A DNA stretch of 64,000 bases from Streptomyces sp. NBC_00554 (lineage in GTDB: Bacteria; Actinomycetota; Actinomycetes; Streptomycetales; Streptomycetaceae). The stretch lies in assembly GCF_041431135.1 (NCBI RefSeq), contig NZ_CP107799.1:7874001-7938000 (forward strand). Direction: 5' to 3'. Of this stretch, positions 1 to 9,700 are shown in pieces. The notes beneath the pieces are model-generated. The model searched no databases. It was not told the DNA's origin and saw only the letters and a program-made list of their open reading frames with translations. Made by a program: the position numbers and the translations under genes. Numbering within the stretch: position 1 is the stretch's first letter; every line of letters begins with the position of its first letter.

Positions 1-1
1 C

Positions 2-604
2 ATGTCCGGGTTCGTCTTCGGCCTGGTGCTCGGCATGGTCGTCGCCCTGATGCGGCTGTCTCCGGTGGGCCCCTACCGCTGGGTCGCCGGCATCTACATC
101 GAGATCTTCCGGGGCCTGCCCGCCCTGCTCATCTTCGTGTTCGTGGGCGTCGCGGTACCGCTCGCGTTCCCGGGCACGGAGATCCCCGGCGGCACCTACG
201 GCAAGGTGGCGCTGGCCCTCGGCCTGGTCTCGGCCGCCTACATGGCCGAGACGATCCGCGCGGGCATCCAGGCCGTGCCCAAGGGGCAGATGGAGGCGGC
301 CCGTTCGCTGGGCTTCTCGCACACCCGGGCCATGGTCTCGATCATCATCCCGCAGGCCTTCCGCATCGTGATCCCGCCGCTCACCAACGAACTCGTCCTC
401 CTCTTCAAGGACTCCTCGCTGGTGCTGTTCCTCGGTGTCACTCTGGAGGAGCGCGAACTCACCAAGTTCGGGCGCGACCTGGCGAGCCAGACCGCCAACT
501 CCACGCCGATCCTGGTCGCGGGCCTGTGCTATCTGCTGGTCACGATCCCGCTCGGCTTCGTCGTGCGCCGCCTCGAGACGAAGGCCGGGGAGGCCACCAA
601 GTGA
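2..604 (+). CDS. Polar amino-acid ABC transporter permease, 5' truncated
   Basis: Inner-membrane permease of the His/Glu/Gln/Arg/opine ABC importer family. About 200 residues are present and the reading frame is open to the window edge, so the true start probably lies upstream; the ATG at 2 is probably internal. The sequence shows several hydrophobic segments and the cytoplasmic EAA loop (EAARSLGFSHTRAMVSIIIP), which docks on the ATPase. The stop codon overlaps the GTG start of the next gene (GTGA), so the two are translationally coupled. Substrate (polar amino acid) is inferred from family only; the solute-binding protein would lie upstream of the window. Confidence 0.9.
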   Translation: MSGFVFGLVLGMVVALMRLSPVGPYRWVAGIYIEIFRGLPALLIFVFVGVAVPLAFPGTEIPGGTYGKVALALGLVSAAYMAETIRAGIQAVPKGQMEAARSLGFSHTRAMVSIIIPQAFRIVIPPLTNELVLLFKDSSLVLFLGVTLEERELTKFGRDLASQTANSTPILVAGLCYLLVTIPLGFVVRRLETKAGEATK

Positions 605-1431
605 GCACGTCCCAGCCATCAGAGATCCGTCGGACACCAGAGATCCAGGTCAAGGGCCTGCACAAGTCCTTCGGGGACAACGAGGTGCTGCGCGGCATCG
701 ACCTGGAGATCGGCTCGGGTGAGGTCGTCTGCGTCATCGGCCCGTCCGGCTCCGGCAAGTCCACGCTGCTGCGCTGCGTGAACCTCCTCGAGGAGCCCAC
801 CAAGGGCGAGGTCTTCGTCGGCGGTACGGAGGTCACGCACCCCGACGTCGACATCGATGCCGTACGCCGCCGTATCGGCATGGTCTTCCAGCAGTTCAAC
901 CTCTTCCCGCACCTGTCGGTGACCGACAACCTCACGCTGCCGCAGCGCCGGGTGCTGAAGCGGGACAAGGCCGAGGCCGCGAAGATCGCCGCGGAGAACC
1001 TGCGGCGCGTGGGCCTCTCCGAGAAGGCCGACGCGTACCCCTCCTCCCTCTCCGGCGGCCAGCAGCAGCGCGTCGCGATCGCCCGGGCCCTGGCCATGGG
1101 CCCCGAGGTGATGCTCTTCGACGAGCCGACCTCGGCGCTCGACCCCGAACTCGTCGGCGACGTACTCGCGGTCATGCGGATGCTCGCCAACGAGGGCATG
1201 ACGATGATGGTCGTCACCCACGAGATGACCTTCGCGCGCGAGGTCGCCGACCGCGTCGTCTTCATGGACGGCGGCGTGATCGTCGAGGAGGGCGCCCCCG
1301 CACAGGTCATCGGCAACCCGAGCCACGAGCGGACGCGCCACTTCCTGTCACGCCTGCTTGACCCCGCGATGGCGGACGTGGAGGAAGAGGTCTCGGACCG
1401 GGTGGGCAAGGGGGACCACGGCCCCAATTAG
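601..1431 (+). CDS. Amino-acid ABC transporter ATP-binding protein
   Basis: ATPase that powers the preceding permease. It has Walker A GPSGSGKST, Q-loop FQQFNLFPHL, signature LSGGQQQRVAIARAL, Walker B VMLFDEPTSAL and the H-loop in VVTHEM, in the order and spacing of GlnQ/HisP-type subunits. The GTG at 601 overlaps the upstream stop and precedes the conserved body by about 20 residues. A longer reading from 526 only adds sequence shadowing the permease gene. The last 30 residues are an acidic tail beyond the usual GlnQ length. The amidohydrolase gene begins 10 bp downstream, so all three may be co-transcribed. Confidence 0.93.
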   Translation: MSTSQPSEIRRTPEIQVKGLHKSFGDNEVLRGIDLEIGSGEVVCVIGPSGSGKSTLLRCVNLLEEPTKGEVFVGGTEVTHPDVDIDAVRRRIGMVFQQFNLFPHLSVTDNLTLPQRRVLKRDKAEAAKIAAENLRRVGLSEKADAYPSSLSGGQQQRVAIARALAMGPEVMLFDEPTSALDPELVGDVLAVMRMLANEGMTMMVVTHEMTFAREVADRVVFMDGGVIVEEGAPAQVIGNPSHERTRHFLSRLLDPAMADVEEEVSDRVGKGDHGPN

Positions 1432-1441
1432 GGTGCAGTCC

Positions 1442-2533
1442 ATGAGCGATCGCACCGTGCTGCACGTGAGGGGACGGGTCCTCGTCGGGCCCGAGGACGT
1501 CCGGGACGAACTCTGGGTCGTCGGCGGGAGGATCTCGTACGAGCGCCCTGCCGGCGTCCGTGACATCCGCACCGTCGAGGGCTGGGCCCTGCCCGGCCTC
1601 GTCGACGCGCACTGCCACGTAGGGCTCGGCCTGCACGGCCCCGTCGACGCCGACGTCGCCGAGAAGCAGGCGCTGACCGACCGCGAGGCCGGCACCCTGC
1701 TGCTGAGGGACGCGGGCTCGCCCTCCGACACCCGCTGGATCGACGACCGCGCAGACCTCCCGAAGATCATCCGCGCGGGCCGCCACATCGCCCGAACCCG
1801 CCGCTACATCAGGAACTTCGCGCACGAGATCGAGCCGGAGGACCTCGTCGCGTACGTCGCCCAGGAGGCCCGGCGCGGCGACGGCTGGGTCAAACTCGTG
1901 GGCGACTGGATCGACCGCGGCACCGGCGACCTGAGCGCCTGCTGGCCCCGGGACGCCGTCGAGGCCGCGATCGCCGAGGCACACCGCCTCGGCGCCCGCG
2001 TCACCGCGCACTGCTTCGCCGAGGACTCCCTGCGGGACCTGGTCGAGGCCGGCATCGACTGCGTGGAGCACGCGACGGGCCTGACCGAGGACACCATCCC
2101 GCTCTTCGCCGCACGCGGCGTCGCGATCGTCCCCACGCTGGTGAACATCGCGACCTTCCCGCAGCTCGCGGCCGGCGGCGACGGGAAGTTCCCCCAATGG
2201 TCCGCGCACATGCGCCAGTTGCACGAACGTCGCTACGACACCGTGCGCGCCGCCTACGACGCCGGGATCCCCGTGTACGTCGGCACCGACGCGGGCGGCT
2301 CGCTCGCCCACGGTCTTGTCGCGGGCGAGGTCGCCGAACTCGTCACCGCCGGCATCCCGCCCGTCGAGGCGCTGTCGGCCACGACATGGGGGGCGCGTCG
2401 GTGGCTGGGACGGCCGGGCCTCGACGAGGGGGCACCGGCGGACCTCGTGGTGTACGAAAGGGATCCGCGGGCGGACGTACGCGTGCTGGCCGCCCCGCGG
2501 CGGATCGTGCTGAACGGGCGGGTCGTGGGTTAG
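1442..2533 (+). CDS. Amidohydrolase family protein (imidazolonepropionase-like)
   Basis: Metal-dependent hydrolase with the TIM-barrel amidohydrolase layout, 363 residues. An N-terminal beta-sandwich segment leads to the metal motif VDAHCHVG. Further ligands are AHC (VTAHCFAEDS), EHA (CVEHATGL) and the catalytic Asp in YVGTDAGGSLAHG, and the C-terminus returns to the sandwich. The substrate is unknown; members hydrolyse cyclic amides, dipeptides or nitrogen heterocycles. It starts at ATG 1442, 10 bp after the ATPase stop, which suggests it processes a nitrogenous solute imported by that transporter (inference). Confidence 0.87.
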   Translation: MSDRTVLHVRGRVLVGPEDVRDELWVVGGRISYERPAGVRDIRTVEGWALPGLVDAHCHVGLGLHGPVDADVAEKQALTDREAGTLLLRDAGSPSDTRWIDDRADLPKIIRAGRHIARTRRYIRNFAHEIEPEDLVAYVAQEARRGDGWVKLVGDWIDRGTGDLSACWPRDAVEAAIAEAHRLGARVTAHCFAEDSLRDLVEAGIDCVEHATGLTEDTIPLFAARGVAIVPTLVNIATFPQLAAGGDGKFPQWSAHMRQLHERRYDTVRAAYDAGIPVYVGTDAGGSLAHGLVAGEVAELVTAGIPPVEALSATTWGARRWLGRPGLDEGAPADLVVYERDPRADVRVLAAPRRIVLNGRVVG

Positions 2534-2540
2534 GCGCCAT

Positions 2541-2557
2541 GGGATCCCCGGGATCCC
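2541..2557. terminator. Short hairpin, possible weak terminator
   Basis: A 7-bp perfect stem GGGATCC/GGATCCC with a 3-nt loop just downstream of the amidohydrolase stop. There is no T-tract, so its role as a terminator is only suggested. Confidence 0.35.
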
Positions 2558-2603
2558 GGTACAGAGAGAGTCACTTGCCTTCAACGAGGGAGCGCTGGCG
2601 GAG

Positions 2604-3263
2604 ATGATCGATCCGGCAACCATCGACGTGCCCGAATTCCTGGAGCGCTGGTACGGCCCTCCCGACGGCCCGTCCGGGACGCTCCCCACCACCTGCGACT
2701 GGCTGCCGGCCCCCCTCAAGGAGTGGCACAGGCTCGCGTCCCGGTGGTCGACCCCGCTCATGACGGTGAACCGGATGATCGCGCCGGAACAGGTGAAGGC
2801 GGGCGAGGACAGCACGGCCGTCTTCATGGAGGACGCAACCGGCGACTGGCGGTGGGCGTTCGACACTGCCGAGCCGGACGTGGTCCACGAAGCCGAGCTC
2901 TACGAGCCGTGGCAGCGGTGCGCGGAGAGCCTCCCGGAACTCCTGACGCACAGCGTCCTGTACGAGGCCACGTACACGGGCAGTTCGTGGCGGGAGTGCG
3001 CCCAGGTGGAGGAGCACCGGCTCGACTCCGTCCTCGCGCCGATGACATGCATCGCGTTCGGCGGCTGGGGTTCGCCCCGACCCGGTGGCCGGATCTTCAT
3101 GAGCGACACCCTGGTCGCCGCGACGGGGCCCGCGATGGCCCCCGGAAGCCCCTGGGAGAACAGGCCGGGATACGCGGAGGTGCGCGTGGCCACCACGGAG
3201 CCCGAGCGTCTGGCCTACCTGGACGACATGACTGACATCCCTTGGATCAAGCCGTTCCCCTGA
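2604..3263 (+). CDS. SUKH/SMI1-KNR4-like protein, possible immunity protein
   Basis: A 219-residue soluble protein with no signal peptide. The pattern FLERWYGPP, LPAPLKEWHRLASRW, FMEDATGDWRWAFDT, then a WxR...LPELLTHSVLYEA helix resembles SMI1/KNR4 (SUKH) immunity-type proteins of streptomycetes; this is a resemblance, not a proven family match. It converges on the RHS toxin gene with only 79 bp between the stops, sharing one hairpin. Classical immunity genes follow the toxin on the same strand, so a protective role here is an inference. A GAGGGAG-type ribosome-binding site lies upstream of the ATG. Confidence 0.6.
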   Translation: MIDPATIDVPEFLERWYGPPDGPSGTLPTTCDWLPAPLKEWHRLASRWSTPLMTVNRMIAPEQVKAGEDSTAVFMEDATGDWRWAFDTAEPDVVHEAELYEPWQRCAESLPELLTHSVLYEATYTGSSWRECAQVEEHRLDSVLAPMTCIAFGGWGSPRPGGRIFMSDTLVAATGPAMAPGSPWENRPGYAEVRVATTEPERLAYLDDMTDIPWIKPFP

Positions 3264-3279
3264 CCGCCGTCAGGCAGGC

Positions 3280-3316
3280 CATCGGCCCCGGCAACACGAG
3301 GCTGCCGGGGCCGATG
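3280..3316. terminator. Bidirectional terminator between convergent genes
   Basis: Perfect 14-bp stem CATCGGCCCCGGCA/TGCCGGGGCCGATG with a 9-nt loop, midway between the stops of the SUKH-like gene and the RHS toxin gene. No U-tract, as is common in Streptomyces. Confidence 0.8.
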
Positions 3317-3342
3317 AGGGCGGAGCGGGATGCGTCAGATGG

Positions 3343-3738
3343 TCAACGCCCCAGGAAGGGCAGTTGACGGATCGCACCCCCCGCGTCCCGGAAGATCACC
3401 GTCAGCGTCGCGCCCGACGGCAACATGGTGGGCAGGGCGGCCGTGCATCCTCCGCAGACGTAGTTGCCGCTGATGAACAGCCGGGCCTCGGTGGCACCTT
3501 GGGCCCGCATCGCGCCCGCCGCCTGCGCTTCCAGGTGGTGGAAGTTCTGGCCGGTCGCCCCGGGCGGAAGATTGCCCGCATAGGACGGGCTGAGGTTGCG
3601 ACTGCCCGAGGACACCGGGATCGGACCGTTCCAGCCCGGCAGGTGCAGGGCTCCGGTCATGCCCCCGGGGTTCGCGAACTGGTTCGCCGCGTCGGCCGCC
3701 TGCTGCAGTCCCTCTTCGAGATCGTCCGGACCGCAGCC
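3343..3738 (-). other. C-terminal toxin module: SCP1.201-like nucleic-acid deaminase domain
   Basis: Region after the HINT Asn. The zinc-site residues map as His and the catalytic Glu at codons 3535-3537 and 3529-3531, and the two Cys at codons 3454-3456 and 3445-3447. The spacing and the flanking EAQAAGAMRAQGATEARLF and LPSGATLTV segments parallel the double-stranded-DNA deaminase DddA and its relatives as I recall them. Whether the substrate is double-stranded DNA, single-stranded DNA or RNA cannot be read from sequence. Confidence 0.85.
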
Positions 3739-6700
3739 GTTGTGTACGAGGACCGGACTGCCCCCGGCCACCACGTAGTACGTGTGGACCCCGGCGACCG
3801 TGAGGTTGTGGACGGTCGCCTTCGCCGACCAGGGGTCGACGGCCGTGATCTGGATCCAGCTCCCGCTGCCTGTGCTCAGCCACTGCCCGGGTTTCAGGTC
3901 GCCGGCATCCACCCAACGGCCCACGTCGGGCAGCCAGAACGGGTGGCCGTCCGTGGCCGTGATCGTCGACGTGGCGTCCCCGGCACGGCCGTCGGTGTCG
4001 ACGGTGAGCGTGACGAGCTGCTTGGCGCCCTTGCCGGTGATGGTGGCGGTCACCGCACGGGACCGGGTGTCGTCGGTCTCGACGTCGGAGGCCGCGACCC
4101 GGTCTCCGACCAGGATGTCCTCGATCGCCTTGGTGGTGCCGTCGGCCATCAGGACCTGGGTGCCCGGGGTGAAGCTGTTGCGGACCTTGCAGCTCGCACC
4201 GCTGCTGGGCGGCTGCTCCGGAACCTTCGGCGGGGCCGGGGCGGGCACCGGATTCGCCGGAGCCGGAGCCGGCGCCGCGTTGGCCGGCGGAGCCGCGTTC
4301 GCGGGCGGGGCGGCGCCCGCCGGGGGAGCGGCGCCGGCAGGCGGCAGGGCGTTGTCGGCCGTACGGCGGACGTCGTTGGCGGCATCGACGGCGTCGATCA
4401 CCTCGTCGCCGTACTTGACCGCCTTGGCCGCCGAGGCCCCGTACCCCGCGAACGGGATCGCCGAGGCGCAGGACAGGCCAGCGTCCACATAGTTGCCCTC
4501 GGCCGCGTACCAGCCGCAGTTGGCGAGGTCGGCGATCTCACCGACGGCCGGGATCAGGCCGACGACGTCGAGCGCCAGGTGACCGATGTCCGACCACGAC
4601 ATCCCGAACAGGTGGCCGTCGATCTCGACGAACGAGACCGGGTTGCCGCCCGCGAAGGCGTACCGGTTGCCGGTGAACGGGTCGGTCGTCAGGCCCATGT
4701 CGGCGAGCGCGCCGCCGTACATGTCCCGGGTCAGGAACCGGTTCAGGCCGGGGTCGTAGGTCCGGAAGCCCATGTCGTAGGTGCCGGAGGTGGAGTCGAA
4801 GCGCTTGCCGTTGAACCGGTAGGAGTTGTACGGCTCCTCGCCGCCCGACCCGGGCTTGTCGGCGCCGGTGAACTGGGCGTTGTCGTTCTTGCCGTAGGCG
4901 GTGTAGCCGTACGTCGCCTTGGTGTTGCCGTCCTTGTCGGTGAGCGCCTCGACGTCACCGTGGGGGTGGTAGGCGTACTGGGTGGTCTCGGGGTCCTTGT
5001 CCTCCTCGTCCTTGATCTGGGTGAGTTTCTGGCCCCAGGAGGCGTACTGGAAGGACGTCACGGACTCGTCGGTCACTTCCTCCCGCAGGGACAGGGAGGT
5101 GATCCCGAGATACGTGAAGAGGGTGGTCTTCGCGTCGTCGCCGCTGCCCTGGGACTCCTTGACGGTGCGGTCGAAGGCGTCGTACGTCATCCGGGTCGTC
5201 TTCGCCGCGTCGCCGCTGCCCGCGGTGATCGAGGCGGGCCGGTCGAAGCCGTCGTAGCGGTACTTCTGGATGGTCTCGCCGCCGAAGGAGACGGTGTCGA
5301 GACGGCCGAGCGGGTCGTAGTTGTACGTCGAGGAGGCGCCGTCCTCGGTGGAGGTGAGGAGCCGGTTGCGGTCGTAGCGGTGGGTGGTCGTGGTGTCGTC
5401 GACGGTCTGCCGGATCACATTGCCGGCGGCGTCGTGCCGGTACTCCTCAGTCGCCTCGTCGTCGCCGGTCTTCGTCACCTTGGCGATGCGGTCCTGCGGG
5501 TCGTAGCCGTACGCGTAGGTGTTGTCGACGGTGTCGCCGTGGTCGTCGGCGTCCATCACCTTGAGGACGTCCTCGAGCTTGTGACCGTTGGCGTTGTAGG
5601 TCAGCGCGTGCTCGGCGACGACCGTGCCGTCGGACTTCTTCTCGCTCGTTCGCTTCGTCGCCCCGTCGAGGTAGTAGTCGACGGTGAGGACATTGCCGTT
5701 GGGCTTGGTCTCCTCGGCGAGTTCACCGCGGGAGGTGTACTCCAGGCCGGTCACCTGCTGGTCCCCGGCCGTCGGCGAGGCGGCGTTGGTGATCCGCTCC
5801 ACCCGGTCCAGGGCGTCGTACTCCAGCTTGCTCCAGGTCAGGTCGTGCGTGGTGGTGAGCGTGTTGCCGTTGGCGTCGTAGGTCAGCTCGGCGGTGTTGC
5901 GGACGGTGTCCCCGTCGTGCTCGACGACCTTGGTGAGCTGGTTGATCCCGTCGTAGCCGAGGGTGTAGCGGTCGACCTCGACGCCCGGGCTGCGGTCGGT
6001 GATCTCGGTCTGGTTGCCATTGGCGTCGTAGCGGTAGGAGAAGTCCTTGTTCTCGTTGTCGGTGTCCGCGGAGTTGTCGCGGACCAGCCGCACCGCGTCC
6101 GCGACGACGACACCGGTCGCCTTGTCCGTCAGGGTGACGGCCTGGCCGGCGTTCTCCTCGAAGGCGTACTTGCCCAGCGACCGCCATTCACCCGGGAGTT
6201 CGGTCTGGTCGAGGGTCTTCTCCTCGGTTCCGTCCTTGTGCTTGATCTCGTACGTGGCGTCCTTCGCCGCGCCCTCGACCTTCGGGTTGCGGACGTAGAC
6301 CGTGTAGTCGCCGTTCTGCGGGATGTTCAGCTGCCACACGAACCGGGACTCGCCGGACCCCGCGGCATGGGTCTGCGCGTTGAAGCCGTACGAGCCCTCG
6401 GCGGTGACCTCGTCCCAAGTCCCCTGTGTCGCCGTGTTGTTGACGTCGGAGTTGTCGACGAGCGCGACCTGGAGACCGACCGGGACGCCGTTGTCCGACC
6501 GGGACTTCAGCGCGCCGCTCGGATAGAAGGAGGAGTTGAGGGTCCGGGAGACCGAACCGCCCGCGCTGGTCAGGGTGTTCTGGATCTGCTGGCCGAGTTC
6601 GTTGTACTCGTAGGTGCTCTTGATGTCGAAGGCGTCGGTGGACGTCCGGATCCAGCCGGTGTCGAAGTAGCTGTACCGCGTCTCGTTGCGGACGGACTGG

Positions 6701-9700
6701 CCCTCCGACGGCGGGGCGCTGACCTTCACCGGCCGACCGACCTTGTCGTACTGGTAGGTCGTCCGGTCGGGCTTGTTGTAGCGCTCGTCGTCCGGGTCGT
6801 AGGGGGTGAGGGTCTCCTTGACCCGGTTCAGTTCGTCGTAGACGGTCTCGGCGGCGAAGTCCTCGGGGTCCCCGCCCGTCTCGACGCCGCGCGGGGTGAT
6901 GACCCGGGTCTGGTTGCCCGCCTCGTCGTACTCGAAGCGGGTGGTGCGGAAGACGGTGTCGGCACCGTTCTTCTCGTGCGGGGTGCGCGCCTCGACCAGG
7001 GCGGCGCGGGCGTCGAGGACCAACTCGGCGCGGTTGCCGTCGGCGTCCGTGGTGGCGGTGGTCAGCCCGTCCCAGTCGTAGCTGCTCGTCGTCGAGTTGC
7101 CGGTCGCGTCCGTCGTCTCAAGGAGCCGGTGGTCGAGGTCGTAGCGGAACCGGCTGGTGTAGTCGTCCGGATCCTGGCTCTCGGCCTTGCGCGCGTCAAC
7201 GACCTCGACCAGATCGCCGACACCGTCGTACGCGGCGGTGGCACGGTGACCGGCCGCGTCCTCGGTCGCGATCCGCTGGTAGATCTCGTTGTAGGTGATC
7301 TTCGTGGTGTAGTCGTCGGGGTCCTCGGTCAGCGTGCCCTTCGGCTGCGTCGACGTCAGCTGGTTGCCGACCTTGTCGAACGTGTACGTCGTCCGCCGCA
7401 GCGGGTCGCCGGCTTCGTCGCCGGGCTGCACCAGCTCGACCTGCTGGTCGGCGGCGTCGAAACGGCTGGTGCTCGACGCGCCGTTGGGCGAGGTGAACTC
7501 GACGGTGTTGTCGTTCCTGTCGTACACCGGCGCCGGCGTGACGAGGAAGTCGCCCGCCTCCTGGTCCTTGGGGATCCGGTTCTCCAGCGGACGCCCGAAC
7601 AGGTCGTACGTCTGCGTCGTCGTCGCCCCGTTGGCCTCCTCCAGCTCGGTCACGTTGCCGCGCACGTCGTACGTCGTCCGCGTCCGGTTGCCGAGCGCGT
7701 CGACGATGGTGCGCGGATAGCCGGACGGGTCGTAGTCCTCGAACCGGGTGGTGTGCTCGTTGGCGTCGGTGGCCGCGGTGAGCCGGCCCCGCGCGTCGTA
7801 GGTGCTCGTCGAGGTGTAGTCGCCCTCGGGCTCGGTCGTGACGCCCTTGGGGTCGGTGACCGAGGTCGGATTGCCCACGGCGTCATGGCCGAAGCGCCAG
7901 ATTCGGCCCTCGGGGGAGACCCGCTGGGTCAGGTCGGCGATGTAGCCGTTTTCCCCGGTGGCGTACGTGAGGGTGGCGGCGGGCCGGTCGTTCTTGACCG
8001 CCTCGGCGTCCCTGACCTCCAGCGGATAGCCGGTCTTGGGGTCGTACTTCCAGGTGCGGGCGGCGCCGTTGTTCTCCTCCAGGCGCGTGACGTTGTTGTC
8101 CGCGTCCCAGGCGAGCCTGGTGGTCTGCCGTTTGGCGTTGGTGAGCTTCACCGGCCGCCCGTAGCTGTCCAGGAGCTGCGTGCTCGGATTGCCCTCGGCG
8201 TCGGTGACGACGGTCTGCGCCGCCTTGCCGTCATGGCCGTCCGGGTCCGCGTAGCGGTAGCCGGTCAGACCGCCAAGGCGGTCCTTGATCGACTTGGTGT
8301 ACCCCAGGTAGGGCAGCTGGTCCTTGTCGTCGTGCGGGCCGATGTAGTCGAGGTCGGTGGCGTGACCGAGCGGGTCGGTGACCTGGACCAGCTTGATGCC
8401 CGGGTGGTCGAGCTCCTTGCCGTAGGTGAACCCGAACTCCTTGCGCAGCTTGTCGTTCGCGCCGGCACCGTCCGTCAGCCGCCCGAGCAGCCCCTTCTCG
8501 GTGAACGTGAAGTCGACCCGCCGCCCCGAGATGTCGGTGACGGAACGGACCTTGTCGATGATGAACGGGTTGAGGAGATGGTCACCGGTGCGCAGCTCGC
8601 CGTCCTTGTCGAGGTACGAGTACGGCTCGCCCTTCTCCCAGTAGTCGACGGTGAGAGTGCGCCGGCCCTCGGCGTCGGTGACGTACTTCAGCAGCTTCTG
8701 GCCGAGCAGCCGCTGCTCGTAGGTGAACTCCATCCGGTTGCCGTTCTTGTCCACCATGGCGCTCGGATAGCCCTGGCAGTCGAAGAGGAACCGGGTGCGG
8801 TCCGGGCGCAGGAACTCCCAGGCCTCCCGCTCGTGCGGGTGCAGCAGACAGCTCTTCTCCAGCTGCCTGACCTTGAAGTGGACCCCGGACGGGGAGTCCC
8901 ACTCACCCTTCTTGTTCTTGCTGAAGACATGGCTGGTGCCGTCGCCGTCGGTCATCGTGATGCGGGCCGGCAGCAGCGCGGAGGGGTGGAAGTCCAGCGG
9001 GGTGCCGAGCCGGACGGGCGAGGACGCCTGGAGGGACCAGCCGGGTCCGGCCGGGGTGGAGGAGGCGTCCTGCGAGTTGTAGGAGAGCCTCAGGAAGGTC
9101 GAGAAGCCCAGGGACGGGTTCGAGAAGGCGTTGTACGACCAGACCGCGTTCCCCGCGTAGAGGTTGCTCATCAGGGCGGAGCCCGCGCCGGTGTTCTTGC
9201 CCGCGTAGGAGTAGAAGTCCTCGAGACCGAGCTGGTCGGAGGTCGGGTACTCGGCGGTCACCTGGTGCTTGGACGGCGGTACCCCGTCGGTCTCGGAGAG
9301 CCACTTGCCGGTGGCCTTCTCCCGCAGGTCCCACTCCAGGCCGAAGGTCAGCCGCTTGTCGAGCGGGTCGATGAGGACCGGCGCCTTGAGCTGCGCGTCG
9401 AAGGTGACGGAGCCGCCCGGCGGGACGTCCTGGGGGAGCGGGGTGGCGTCCTTGTTGAGGAGGCTGGTGACGTCCTTGCCGTCCAGCGTCCAGCGGTACG
9501 ACAGGACGCGCTCGCCCTTCTTCCACACCGTGCCGGTGGTGTTGGTGAGCGTCGCCTCGACGGTGGAGGTCTCGCCCGGGACGACCCGCGCCGGCGTGTA
9601 CGGCAGGAAGTAGGTCTCGGCCTCGGGCGCGGCGAGCAGTTTCCCGCCCTGGGCGACCTGCCCGACGGCAGGCAGCTCAACCGCGCGGACCGGGCTGGTC

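Noticed and set aside
2541..2557. The GGGATCC-CCG-GGATCCC sequence as a regulatory operator
   Set aside because: It is a short stem at a gene end; better explained as a weak terminator than an operator.
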